This document shows positions 50,101 through 59,025 of a DNA stretch of 64,000 nt, piece after piece. The stretch is from contig JAEUQC010000074.1 in the NCBI GenBank assembly GCA_016789905.1, positions 19,479 to 83,478 of the forward strand. Reading direction: 5' to 3'. How positions within the stretch are numbered: position 1 is the stretch's first letter; every line of letters begins with the position of its first letter. The DNA comes from Bryobacterales bacterium. Lineage in GTDB: Bacteria > Acidobacteriota > Terriglobia > Bryobacterales > Bryobacteraceae. Under the pieces are notes generated by a model. That model had not been told where the DNA came from and ran no database searches. It worked only from the letters and a program-made list of their open reading frames with translations. A program made the translations under genes and the position numbers.

Positions 50101-51204
50101 TCAGCCAACCGACATCACCGGAGTCCCAAGCACATCCCAACGCGGCTCAACGCCTAAGCCGGGCAGCGTGGAAGAAGCCAAGCGGCCCTGGTCGCGCCGG
50201 GGGGCGCCTTCGGCGTTGCTAACGGTCACATAGCTGTTGAAATCCGTGGCGGTGAATAGGAAATCCGGAGGCGTGCTATGGGCAAGATGGGCGATGGCGG
50301 CGGTAATAATGTCGCCACCCCAAGTGTCCTCAATCGTCATGGCGATGCCGAGCGAAACACAGAGGTCGCGGATTTGGCGGGCCTTGGTAAGACCGCCCAC
50401 CTTGGAGATCTTGAGGTTGATCACATCCATTGCCTGGTCAGCCACACCGCGGAGGACGGCGCCGAGATCGTCGATGACTTCGTCGAGCACGAACGGCCGA
50501 TCGGTGTGACGGCGAACGGCGAGACACTCTTCATACGACAGGCAGGGCTGTTCGATGTAGACGTCGACGTCGCGAACGGCGTGGGCAATGCGAACGGCTT
50601 CGTGCTGGCGCCAGCCGGTGTTGGCGTCGGCGATGAGCACGTCGCCGCGCTGCATCTCCTTGGCGACGGCGCGGATACGCTCAATGTCCACATCGGGGTT
50701 GCCGCCAACCTTTAGCTGGAACTTGGTGTAGCCTTCCGCACGGTAACCTGCGACGTTCGCGGCCATGCGGTCCGGTGTGTCTTGCGATATAGCGCGGTAG
50801 AGCGGAAACGTCTCGCCGTAACGGCCACCGAGCAACGTCGCGATTGATTGGCCGGACACCTTGCCGAGAATGTCCCAGCAGGCCATATCGATGGCGGACT
50901 TAACGTAGGGGTGGCCACGCATAAGCTGATCCATGCGGCGGTTGAGGGCGCCGAGTTCGATGGGGTTTTCGCCGATGAGATTGGGCGCGAGTTCGGCGAG
51001 CCCGGTGCGAGCGCCGTTGGCATAGGCAGCGAGATAGGCTGAGCCGAGCGGGCAGACCTCTCCATACCCGCTGATGCCGGCATTGGTATCGATGACGACT
51101 ACGGTGGAATCGAAGACGTCAACCGAGTTTCCGCCCGACCATTTGTAGCTGCCCTCGTGCAGCGGCAGTTCCACTCGATAGGCGCGAATCCCTTTGATCT
51201 TCAT
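50101..51204 (-). CDS. Enolase-superfamily (mandelate racemase/muconate lactonizing) enzyme
   Basis: The 367-residue protein has the two-domain fold. Catalytic positions: Lys165 in FQLKVGG (the first Lys of the usual K-x-K is Gln), metal ligands Asp193 (IADANTGW), Glu218 (YIEQPC) and Glu242 (VLDEVIDD), and the opposite Lys in [26 protein letters not shown] is in the C-terminal part. F-Q-L-K and E-D-T-W-G-G-D resemble hydroxyproline-type dehydratases/epimerases of this superfamily, but I cannot fix the substrate. ATGA overlap with the TauE/SafE gene couples the two. Confidence 0.92.
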   Translation of the reverse strand: MKIKGIRAYRVELPLHEGSYKWSGGNSVDVFDSTVVVIDTNAGISGYGEVCPLGSAYLAAYANGARTGLAELAPNLIGENPIELGALNRRMDQLMRGHPYVKSAIDMACWDILGKVSGQSIATLLGGRYGETFPLYRAISQDTPDRMAANVAGYRAEGYTKFQLKVGGNPDVDIERIRAVAKEMQRGDVLIADANTGWRQHEAVRIAHAVRDVDVYIEQPCLSYEECLAVRRHTDRPFVLDEVIDDLGAVLRGVADQAMDVINLKISKVGGLTKARQIRDLCVSLGIAMTIEDTWGGDIITAAIAHLAHSTPPDFLFTATDFNSYVTVSNAEGAPRRDQGRLASSTLPGLGVEPRWDVLGTPVMSVG

Positions 51205-52085
51205 GCGTTGTGCCTCTCAGTATATGCTGACCGCAACATCCGGATAGCCGCATAGAGGATGACGAACATGACGAGCCAGCGCGCGGCGTTGAGCGGCATG
51301 GACTTGACGGCGAAGGCGGCGAGCGGAACGCCACAGACTCCGCCGAGGGTGAGGCCGACAGCGACGGAAGACGAATAGGCGTTGTTGAGGACGAACCGCG
51401 TACTGGCGACGGGCATCAGAAAAGCGGACGACCCCATCATGATGGGGAACGCGGTGAGTGGGTTCATACCAAGCAAGCCGACGAGCGTCATGCACGGGGC
51501 GTAGAAGCCGATGCCGAGCGTGCTGATTGCGGCGAAAAGGGTGTTGAACGCTACGGCAATAACGAGCCTTGTTCCGTTAAGGCCGAGGGCGTCTCCGCCC
51601 GCAGGGAATAGATCGAATTGGCGCATGAACAATACAAGGGAAGCGAATAGCAGCGCGCAGCCGACACCAATTTGCACGCTTCGTTTCGGCATTCCGGCCA
51701 CCCAGCCGGCGCCGAACCAGGACCCGGTGACGGCGCCGGCGATCATGAGCAGCAGCGTGGCGGGGTCCACTTCGATGGCGGCGATGTAGATAAAGGCCTG
51801 GAAGATGGTGGGAAGAGTATGACCGGCGTTGAGGGTGCCGGGAATGAGTTGGTCCGGCACCATGCGGCTGAATTTGATGATGGAGGTGGTGGTGGCAAAT
51901 GACCCGATGCCGAGCGTGTCGAAAAAATTGGTGATGAAGCCGGTGAGGAGCGCGGGGAGCGTAGGGCGGCAATGGGTGTCCGCGCGCAATGCTCTGGCCC
52001 AGATGAAGATATAGGACAGCGTGAAGGCGGCGAGCGCGGCGAAGGTGGCGGAGCGGGCAAGAGTGTCGGGCGGCACTAGCGTCAA
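51201..52085 (-). CDS. TauE/SafE (DUF81) membrane transporter
   Basis: The 294-residue hydrophobic protein has about eight helices in two similar halves, with the repeated signatures [21 protein letters not shown] (two blocks) and [20 protein letters not shown]. The family exports or imports sulfite, organosulfonates and other small anions. The start is a TTG at 52085 or GTG at 52076. It overlaps the enolase-superfamily gene by 4 nt (ATGA), suggesting the transporter moves the substrate or product of that enzyme. Confidence 0.9.
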   Translation of the reverse strand: MTLVPPDTLARSATFAALAAFTLSYIFIWARALRADTHCRPTLPALLTGFITNFFDTLGIGSFATTTSIIKFSRMVPDQLIPGTLNAGHTLPTIFQAFIYIAAIEVDPATLLLMIAGAVTGSWFGAGWVAGMPKRSVQIGVGCALLFASLVLFMRQFDLFPAGGDALGLNGTRLVIAVAFNTLFAAISTLGIGFYAPCMTLVGLLGMNPLTAFPIMMGSSAFLMPVASTRFVLNNAYSSSVAVGLTLGGVCGVPLAAFAVKSMPLNAARWLVMFVILYAAIRMLRSAYTERHNA

Positions 52086-52149
52086 GGATAGCGTTACGGA
52101 TGGGCCGCAGGGAGCCGCGAAGGGGTTGAGAGAGGATAAACTCTTGGCT

Positions 52150-53163
52150 ATGAAAACGGTATTGGCGTTCCTGCTTTGCGCGTCGAGCCTGTTGGCGGAG
52201 ACGGTCCGGATCCGCGTACACGGATCGGGACTGGAGGGAAATCTGGCGGGGGATACGGCAGACCCGGCGGTGACAGTCTATTTGCCGCCGAGCTACGCGA
52301 AGAATGCGAAGGCACGATTCCCGGTGCTGTACCTGCTGCATGGGTTTACCGATACCGACGAACAGTGGATGGGCGCGCGGAAACATTTCGTGAATGTTCC
52401 GGAAATTGCCGGCCGCGTTATGGGGGCGGGCGGCGCGCGGGAAATGATCATCGTGATGCCCAATGCAATGACCCGTTTCCAGGGCAGCATGTACTCGACA
52501 TCCCCGGTGACGGGGGATTGGGAGGGGTTCGTTGCCGGCGACCTGGTTCGTTACATCGACAGTCACTACCGAACCCTGGCGCGACCGGAAAGCCGGGGGC
52601 TGGCTGGCCACTCGATGGGCGGATATGGAACGATCCGCATCGCAATGAGACGGCCGGGAGTCTTTTCGAGTATCTATGCGATGAGCCCCTGCTGTTTGCA
52701 GCCGCCGGCGGCGCTCCAAGGGGCGGCGAAGGCGGAGGCTGTGAAGAGCCTGGACGACATTGCGAAAGCCGATTTTGGGACGAAAGCGATGCTGGCGTCG
52801 GCGGCGGCTTGGTCACCAAATCCGCAGAATGCGCCCCTATTTATCGACTTGCCTGTGAAGAATGGCGAAACGCAGCCGGCGGTGCTGGCACGGTGGGCCG
52901 CGAATGCGCCGATGGCGATGCTGGACCAGTATGCAGCGAACCTGCGGAGTCTGCGGGCGATTGCCATTGACGCAGGAGACAAAGACCGCCTAACGGCGAC
53001 CGCCAGGGAGTTCGACGCATTGCTGACATCCCGGGGAGTCACGCATTCCTTTTCCATCTATGATGGCGACCATGTGAACCATGTGGCCGATCGCGTAGCG
53101 GAACAGGTTTTGGGCTTTTTTTCGCGGAATTTGACATTCGAGGCCCAAGGAACGGGACGTTGA
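52150..53163 (+). CDS. Exported esterase of the S-formylglutathione hydrolase/esterase D fold
   Basis: ATG 52150 gives a signal peptide (MKTVLAFLLCASSLLA) and 337 residues; the open frame upstream is not used. YLPPSYAKN and VLYLLHGFTDTDEQW precede the nucleophile elbow GHSMGGYG (Ser155). The acid is probably Asp in IDAGDKD, and the base His in DGDHVNH. Exported members of this fold act as feruloyl- or acetyl-esterases, but the substrate is unknown. The gene is divergent from the TauE gene. Confidence 0.9.
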   Translation: MKTVLAFLLCASSLLAETVRIRVHGSGLEGNLAGDTADPAVTVYLPPSYAKNAKARFPVLYLLHGFTDTDEQWMGARKHFVNVPEIAGRVMGAGGAREMIIVMPNAMTRFQGSMYSTSPVTGDWEGFVAGDLVRYIDSHYRTLARPESRGLAGHSMGGYGTIRIAMRRPGVFSSIYAMSPCCLQPPAALQGAAKAEAVKSLDDIAKADFGTKAMLASAAAWSPNPQNAPLFIDLPVKNGETQPAVLARWAANAPMAMLDQYAANLRSLRAIAIDAGDKDRLTATAREFDALLTSRGVTHSFSIYDGDHVNHVADRVAEQVLGFFSRNLTFEAQGTGR

Positions 53164-53258
53164 GCCCAGGTACTGGATTCAAACCGGCGGCCTTGTAAGA
53201 TACATGATTTACATACATTAATCATTAAATCTAAGGTCTTCAGTGTATTCTAACTGGG

Positions 53259-53284
53259 AAAGGGCCCTAGGATTTGGGCCTTTT
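53259..53284 (+). terminator. Imperfect terminator-like hairpin
   Basis: AAAGG-G-CCC (53259-53267) can pair with GGGCCTTT (53276-53283) with one bulged G, followed by a T-run. It lies 96 nt after the esterase stop and 36 nt before the PEP-CTERM gene start, so it may end the esterase mRNA. Confidence 0.5.
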
Positions 53285-53319
53285 GTACCATTTGGTCATT
53301 CAACAGGGAGGTTGAAAGA

Positions 53320-53994
53320 GTGCCTATGCCTAAGAACCGGGCTGGTTTGCTGGCGCTTGCCAGCTTGATAGCGGGAAACGCGTTTGGAGCACCGCTGATT
53401 ACGAATGGGTCTTTAACGGGACCGATTGCGAATTTCGGGGTTCCTCCTGGATGGACGGTAATCGCAGGAACGCCGGACACCATGGACGAAGGGAATAACG
53501 TCGGAGTGATCGGTGCGCTGACCTTTGTTACTTTGCCGATTGGACCATCGCCGGACGGCGGCACGTGGGTGGGAATTGGGCGTGAAGGGAACGGATTTGT
53601 TGAACGCTTCGGCCAGACGGTCACGGGATTCACGATTGGCGCGGAGTACATATTGAGTTGGTATTTCGGCAATTTCGGGTACAACGGAGTTTCGCCCGCC
53701 TATGACGGGGCCAATGCGATCGAAGTGCTGGTTGACGGCACATCGGTAGGATCGAACGCGCTATTGCCGACGGCGCGGACCTGGACCGCGCAGTCGCTAA
53801 CGTTCACGGCGACCGCGGCGACGCAGGAGATCTCGTTCCGGGCGGCATCGGGCAACAAATCGTACATTTCCATTGACGGGATCACGCTGGCGGATGCCGG
53901 CGGCGGGATTCCGGAGCCGAAAGCGGCATTTCTAGCCGCTGGCGGGTTGTGCGTTTTGGCGCTGCTTGGCCGGCGGCGAAAAGACTCGCGATAG
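53320..53994 (+). CDS. PEP-CTERM-type exported protein
   Basis: GTG 53320 has GGGAGG at 53306-53311; an ATG two codons later is possible but too far from it. The 224-residue protein has a signal peptide ending NAFGA, a Gly-rich beta-sandwich body (GWTVIAGTPDTMDEGNN, YILSWYFGNFGYNG, FRAASGNKSYISIDGITL in separate blocks) and the C-terminal sorting signal IPEP followed by a hydrophobic helix and GRRRK. Such tails are processed by exosortase and linked to exopolysaccharide production. No exosortase gene lies in the window. Confidence 0.85.
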   Translation: MPMPKNRAGLLALASLIAGNAFGAPLITNGSLTGPIANFGVPPGWTVIAGTPDTMDEGNNVGVIGALTFVTLPIGPSPDGGTWVGIGREGNGFVERFGQTVTGFTIGAEYILSWYFGNFGYNGVSPAYDGANAIEVLVDGTSVGSNALLPTARTWTAQSLTFTATAATQEISFRAASGNKSYISIDGITLADAGGGIPEPKAAFLAAGGLCVLALLGRRRKDSR

Positions 53995-54030
53995 CGGGGC
54001 GAATTCGCCGGACGCAGGAAACGTCTGGGG

Positions 54031-55806
54031 CTATTGACCGATGGTTATGAAGAGGTTTTGGGCGTTTGGGATGCCGTCGACGTCGAGGTCGATGGGTTGG
54101 TCGCCAGCCGGAACCTGCGGAACGACGACGTTGAATTGATAGAGCCCGATGGTTCCGCCGACGATGCCTGCGAACGAAACGGTGGCTTGCTGGCCGCCGA
54201 TCCGCAGGCGGAACGGGCTGGAGATGGCGGCTGCCTGTGCGGCCACCGTTCCGGCAAGCGTGGGCGGGCTGGTGGGGCCGCAGCCGAGGGCGTAGATGGC
54301 GATGGTATCGCCGGGCTTGGCAGGGGCGAAGTTGACGCCCTGTAACATGCCTGGGCGGCCGATGAAAGTGGCAAAGTCGGGCGTCAGGGCGACGACGTAC
54401 TGCTTGTTGTCGATGAAGAATTGGGACACGGTCTGGAGTGTGGGAGAGACGCGGGCGCGGTTGACGACAACGGAGTTGCTGACGCCCAGGGGTGTGCGGA
54501 CTTGAATGGTGACGGGTCCGGTGGCGGTGTCCTCCGGCGTGTTGATATTGATCTGGTTGGGGCTGATGAAGTAGACAAAGGCTGGGCGACCGTTCACAGA
54601 GACGCTGACGCCATCGAGCGAAGTGGGGGCGTTGACGCCGTTGAAATCGGATCCGGACCAAAGCCGCTGCGTGGCGGCGAAGTTCTGGCCGTAGATTTCG
54701 ACATAGGTGTTTGCCGAGAAGCCAGCCTTGCCGCCGAAGGAGGTGAGAACGGGATTGTCAGTACGGATTGCCGGGACCGGCGGCGGGGAGATTCTCCGGA
54801 TTTTGCGATTGCCCCGGTCCGCCACGATGAGGTTGCCGGCGGCGTCGAAGGTCATGCCTTCCGGGGCGTTGAATTGGGCGGAGATGGCGGGGCCGCCGTC
54901 GCCGCTGACACCGGCGGTTCCGGTTCCGGCGTAAGTGGTGATGTTGCCGCTGGTATCGACTTTGCGAATGCGGTGGCCACCCGACTCGGCGATAAAAAGA
55001 TTGCCGCCGCCATCAATGGCGAGACCGGAGACGCTACGGAACTGGGCATTGATGGCGGGACCGCCATCGCCATTGAAACCGGAAACACCGGTTCCGGCGA
55101 CGGTGGTAACGACACCATTGGGAGCGACCCGGCGAACACGGGCGTAGCCGGCGCCGGTGCTGCCATCGTCGGAATAGTAGAGTGATCGATCGGCGCCGAA
55201 GGCGAACCAACCGGGGACGGCGTCCGACGCGGTGGCGATGCCGCCATTGCCGGATTGCGATGTGCGGCCGGTGCCGGCGACGGTGGAGATGACTCCAGCA
55301 GGGGTGACTTTACGGATGCGGTAATTACCGTAATCGACGAAGTAAAGATCGCCGGAGGAGTCGAGGGCGATGGTGGCTGGGCCGTTAATGCGGGCAGCGG
55401 TGGCGGGGCCGCCGTCGCCGGTGAAGCCGCCAGTGCCGGTGCCGGCAATGGTGGTGATGATGCCGTTGGGAGCGACTTTACGGATGCGGTCGTTGGTGTA
55501 GTCGGAGATGTAGAGGGTGCCATCGGAAGCGACGGCCACGCCATAGGGGGTGCGCAATTGTGCGGCGGTGGCCAGGGCACCGTCGCCGGAGTAGCCAGGG
55601 GAACCGGTGCCCGCGACAACAGCGGTAGCGCCAAGGGGGTCGATTTTGTAGACCTGATTGCGGGTGGAATCCGGGACAAAGATGTTCCCGGCGGAATCGA
55701 CGGCGACGTTGTAGACATTGCCCCAGCTGGAGTTGCCGGCGACGGACGTGATGGTCTGGGCGGAGAGCAAGCTGGCGAAGGCAAAGAGCAGGGCGGCGGT
55801 GCGCAT
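54031..55806 (-). CDS. Exported NHL-repeat propeller with TIGR03437 C-terminal domain
   Basis: The 591-residue protein has a signal peptide (MRTAALLFAFASLLSAQ). Residues 20-350 contain six NHL-type blades, each with a VAGTGxxGxxGDGGxA loop followed by GxxxxxDxxGxLYxxD (for example VAVASDGTLYISDYTNDRIRKV). Residues about 355-591 form the TIGR03437 domain (FGGKAGFSANTYVEIYGQNFA ... IYALGCGPTSP ... LDVDGIPNAQNLFITIGQ). It is probably secreted or surface-attached. The function is unknown. It is divergent from the sigma factor gene, with 71 nt between starts. Confidence 0.93.
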   Translation of the reverse strand: MRTAALLFAFASLLSAQTITSVAGNSSWGNVYNVAVDSAGNIFVPDSTRNQVYKIDPLGATAVVAGTGSPGYSGDGALATAAQLRTPYGVAVASDGTLYISDYTNDRIRKVAPNGIITTIAGTGTGGFTGDGGPATAARINGPATIALDSSGDLYFVDYGNYRIRKVTPAGVISTVAGTGRTSQSGNGGIATASDAVPGWFAFGADRSLYYSDDGSTGAGYARVRRVAPNGVVTTVAGTGVSGFNGDGGPAINAQFRSVSGLAIDGGGNLFIAESGGHRIRKVDTSGNITTYAGTGTAGVSGDGGPAISAQFNAPEGMTFDAAGNLIVADRGNRKIRRISPPPVPAIRTDNPVLTSFGGKAGFSANTYVEIYGQNFAATQRLWSGSDFNGVNAPTSLDGVSVSVNGRPAFVYFISPNQININTPEDTATGPVTIQVRTPLGVSNSVVVNRARVSPTLQTVSQFFIDNKQYVVALTPDFATFIGRPGMLQGVNFAPAKPGDTIAIYALGCGPTSPPTLAGTVAAQAAAISSPFRLRIGGQQATVSFAGIVGGTIGLYQFNVVVPQVPAGDQPIDLDVDGIPNAQNLFITIGQ

Positions 55807-55877
55807 GTTGAAATCCTCAATGGGCCATACGCAAACGGCGGCGGCGGACTGTCACGCAATGTTAGACTGAGGGCCTG

Positions 55878-56474
55878 ATGCGGGTACGCGGGCCGAAGGA
55901 TTTTGGCGATGAGTGGCCTGACAGTGAAGGGATGGGAATCGCGGACCGGCGCGAATTGAACTTGCTGTTTGCGGCGACCTATGAGGAACTGCGGCGGCTG
56001 GCGCGGACGATGCGGCGGACGGCGCCAAACGCGACCCTAAGCCCAACGACGCTGGTGAATGAGGCATGGATCAAGCTGGCGGGGGCGGAGGGGATGACGT
56101 GGGAGTCGCCGCTGCATTTCAAGCGAATCGCGGCGCGGGCGATGCGGCAGTTGTTGATTGGGGCGGCGCGGCGGAAAAACGCGGCGAAGCGCCAGAACGG
56201 GGCGGCGCTGGTGGTGACGTTCACCGATGAGTTGCCGGTGGCGGCGGAGACGGGGTGCGGGGCGGAGGAGTTGCTGCGGCTGGAGGCGGCGCTGGAGGAG
56301 TTGGCGCGGCTGAGTCCGCGGCAGGCGTCGATTGTGGAGAGCCGTTTTTTTGGGGGGTTGGAGGTGGGAGAGACGGCGGAGTTGTTGGGGGTGTCGGAGG
56401 CGACGGTGGCGCGAGATTGGCGGGTGGCGAAGGCGTGGCTGAGCCGGGAGTTGCGGCGGGATGGCGTGGCGTGA
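55878..56474 (+). CDS. ECF-type RNA polymerase sigma factor (TIGR02999-like)
   Basis: The 198-residue protein (internal ATG 55932 would give 180) has sigma region 2 (LLFAATYEELRRLARTMRR ... LSPTTLVNEAWIKLAG) and region 4 (LSPRQASIVESRFFGGLEVGETAELLGVS in two parts, then ATVARDWRVAKAWL). This layout matches the TIGR02999 group common in Acidobacteria. No anti-sigma gene is present. Instead a Ser/Thr kinase gene lies 136 nt downstream, suggesting control by phosphorylation as known for kinase-linked ECF factors. Targets are unknown. Confidence 0.94.
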   Translation: MRVRGPKDFGDEWPDSEGMGIADRRELNLLFAATYEELRRLARTMRRTAPNATLSPTTLVNEAWIKLAGAEGMTWESPLHFKRIAARAMRQLLIGAARRKNAAKRQNGAALVVTFTDELPVAAETGCGAEELLRLEAALEELARLSPRQASIVESRFFGGLEVGETAELLGVSEATVARDWRVAKAWLSRELRRDGVA

Positions 56475-56610
56475 GAGGGGAGCGCGGCGGGGCTGCTTGG
56501 GGTTGGCAGCGGATGTACCGCGTCTTGGGACACGCTGAAGCATGCCACAACGAGAGAGTGGGTTGCATGTGGGGCTTGCCGCGGCCGCTTCGCCTGGGGA
56601 CCCACTGGTG

Positions 56611-59025
56611 ATGAACGGTGAAAAATACGAACAACTGCAGGCGCTTTTCCATGCGGCGGCGGACTTGCGGGGGGAAGAGCTGGAACGTTTTCTGGGGGGC
56701 GTGGAGGGAGAGCTGCGCGGTGAGCTGGAAGAGTTGCTGCGGGAGGACGCGGCGGGGAATTCGCTGCTGGAGCAGGGCGTCAGCGGTGTGGCGCGGGAGG
56801 CGATGGAGCAGATTCCGGCGGCTTTTCTGGGTCACGCGTTTGGGCCGTACCGTTTGGAACGGCTGATTGGGGAAGGCGGGATGGGCCTGGTGTTTCTGGG
56901 CCGGCGGGAGGACCTGGGGAGCACGGCTGCGATCAAGGTATTACGGGATGCGTGGCTTTCGCCGGCGCGGCGGGAACGGTTTCTGGCTGAGCAGCGGGCG
57001 CTGGCGGAGTTGAAACATCCGGGAATCGCGGCGCTCTACGACGCCGATACACTGCCCGATGGGACGCCGTGGTTTGCGATGGAACATGTGGACGGGCTAC
57101 CGGTCACGGAGTACTGCGAGGCGCACGATTGCAATCTGCGGGAACGGCTGCGGCTGTTTCGCGGGGTTTGTGAAGCGGTCCAACATGCGCACCGGCATGC
57201 GATTATTCACCGGGATTTGAAGCCTTCGAATGTGCTGGTGACCGGGGGTGGGCAGGTGAAACTGCTTGACTTCGGCATCGCGAAACAATTGGGGGCCGAG
57301 GAGCAGACCAAGACGGGTGTGCGGCTGATGACGCCGGCCTACGCGGCGCCGGAGCAGGTGCGCGGGGAGGCGACGGGGATTTATACCGACGTATATGGGT
57401 TGGGCGGATTGCTGCAGCAACTGCTGCAGGGCGAAACGCGGGGGCGGCGCGGGGAGCGGGCGGAGTTGCAGATGATCTGGCAGACGGCGCTGCAGGAGGC
57501 GCCGGAGCGGCGGTATGGGTCGGTGGAAGCGTTGATTCGCGATCTGGACCACTTTGTGGCCGGGGAACCGCTGGAGGCGCGGGGCGATAGCTGGACCTAC
57601 CGGCTGGGCAAATTCGTGGGGCGGCACCGTGCCGCGGTTGGGGTGGGGGCGGCGGTGGCGGGCTTGGTTGTGTTCTACACCTTCCGGCTGCAAGCGGCGC
57701 GCAACGAGGCCGTGGCGGAGGCAGCGCGAGCGCAACGAATGACGCGATTCGTGCTGAATTTGTTTGAGGGCGGGGACCAGTACGCGGGGCCGGAGAAGGA
57801 CCTGCGGGTGGTGACGCTGGTGGAGCGGGGCGAGGCGGAGGCGCGGGCGCTGGTGGGGGATCCGGTGGCGCAGACGGAGATGTTCCGGACACTGGGCGGA
57901 GTGCAGCGGAAGCTTGGAAATTTGGACAAAGCCGACGCGTTGCTGGGCGCGGCGCGGGCGCGGAGCGGGGCGGAAGGACTGCTGGACCTGGCGCTATTGC
58001 GGACGGATCAAGCAAAGTTTGAAGAGGCGGAGAAACTAGCGCGGGAGGGGCTGGCGATGCTGCGGGCGGCGCATGGGCCGGCGCATCCGGCGGTGGCGAC
58101 GGCGCTGGAGACTTTGGGGAAAGTGCTGGAGGAGCGAGGGCGGTATCCGGAGGCGATCACGGTGATGAAGGAAGCGGTGGCCATGCGGGCGGGGGCCGCG
58201 CCGGCGGACCTGGCCGACAGCTTGGCGGGGCTGGCGAATGTGGAGTTTTACGCGGGGCACTATGCAGAGGCGGAAGCGCTGAGCCAGCGGCTGTTGGGGA
58301 TGCACCGGGCTATTTATGGGCCGAATCATCCGGCGGTGGCGGAGGATTTGTCTAACCTCGGGGCCATTCAGCAGGACACGGGACATTACGTGGAAGCGGA
58401 GAAATTCCACCGGCAAGCGTTCGAGATTACGCGGGCGTTTTATGGGGAAGACCACTCGCGGACGGCGGCGGGGCTGACGATGATCGGACGGGCCCTGGTG
58501 TTTCAGAAGCGGACGGAAGACGCGGTGGCGCTGTTGCAGCGGGCGTTGGCGATTCGGGAGCGGGTGTATGGGGCCTCCCATCCGCTGGTGGCGTCAACGT
58601 TGAACGAGTTGGGGAATTTGGCGATTGTTCGCGAACGGTATTCGGAAGCGGAAGCGTACATGCGAAGGGTGGTTGCGGTTTACCGCGAGGCGTATGGCGG
58701 GAAGCACTACCTGATCAGCATTGGATTGTCGAACCTGGCGAGCGTGTATATGGCGCGCAAGGAGTTTGCACGGGCCGAACCGCTGCTGCGGGAGGCGATG
58801 GCGATGTATGCGTTGACGCTGGCGCCGACGCATATGAACGTGGGGATTGGGCGGATCAAGTTGGGGCGGGTGCTGCTACGGTTGCAAAAATATGACGAAG
58901 CGCTGGTGGAGACGCAGGCGGGTTACGACATACTGAGCAAGCAGACCAGCCCTTCCGTGAGCTGGTTGAACAACGCACGGAAGGACCTGGAAGAGGAGCG
59001 GGCGGCTACTGGACGTGGACGGTGA
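56611..59025 (+). CDS. Membrane Ser/Thr protein kinase with C-terminal TPRs
   Basis: ATG 56611 is chosen over the in-frame 56542 because the N-terminus then matches the family (MNGEKYEQLQALFHAAADL) and GGGGA precedes it. The kinase domain (residues 80-325) has GEGGMGLVF, Lys109 in AIKVL, HRDLKPSN (Asp202), DFG (220-222) and APEQ, so it is catalytically complete. A transmembrane helix at about 341-360 follows. The extracytoplasmic part carries at least eight TPRs (for example LFEGGDQYAG and EALSQRLLGMHRAIYGPNHPAVAEDL in parts). It probably senses a periplasmic protein and signals through the neighbouring sigma factor. It overlaps the CotH gene end by 20 nt. Confidence 0.94.
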   Translation: MNGEKYEQLQALFHAAADLRGEELERFLGGVEGELRGELEELLREDAAGNSLLEQGVSGVAREAMEQIPAAFLGHAFGPYRLERLIGEGGMGLVFLGRREDLGSTAAIKVLRDAWLSPARRERFLAEQRALAELKHPGIAALYDADTLPDGTPWFAMEHVDGLPVTEYCEAHDCNLRERLRLFRGVCEAVQHAHRHAIIHRDLKPSNVLVTGGGQVKLLDFGIAKQLGAEEQTKTGVRLMTPAYAAPEQVRGEATGIYTDVYGLGGLLQQLLQGETRGRRGERAELQMIWQTALQEAPERRYGSVEALIRDLDHFVAGEPLEARGDSWTYRLGKFVGRHRAAVGVGAAVAGLVVFYTFRLQAARNEAVAEAARAQRMTRFVLNLFEGGDQYAGPEKDLRVVTLVERGEAEARALVGDPVAQTEMFRTLGGVQRKLGNLDKADALLGAARARSGAEGLLDLALLRTDQAKFEEAEKLAREGLAMLRAAHGPAHPAVATALETLGKVLEERGRYPEAITVMKEAVAMRAGAAPADLADSLAGLANVEFYAGHYAEAEALSQRLLGMHRAIYGPNHPAVAEDLSNLGAIQQDTGHYVEAEKFHRQAFEITRAFYGEDHSRTAAGLTMIGRALVFQKRTEDAVALLQRALAIRERVYGASHPLVASTLNELGNLAIVRERYSEAEAYMRRVVAVYREAYGGKHYLISIGLSNLASVYMARKEFARAEPLLREAMAMYALTLAPTHMNVGIGRIKLGRVLLRLQKYDEALVETQAGYDILSKQTSPSVSWLNNARKDLEEERAATGRGR

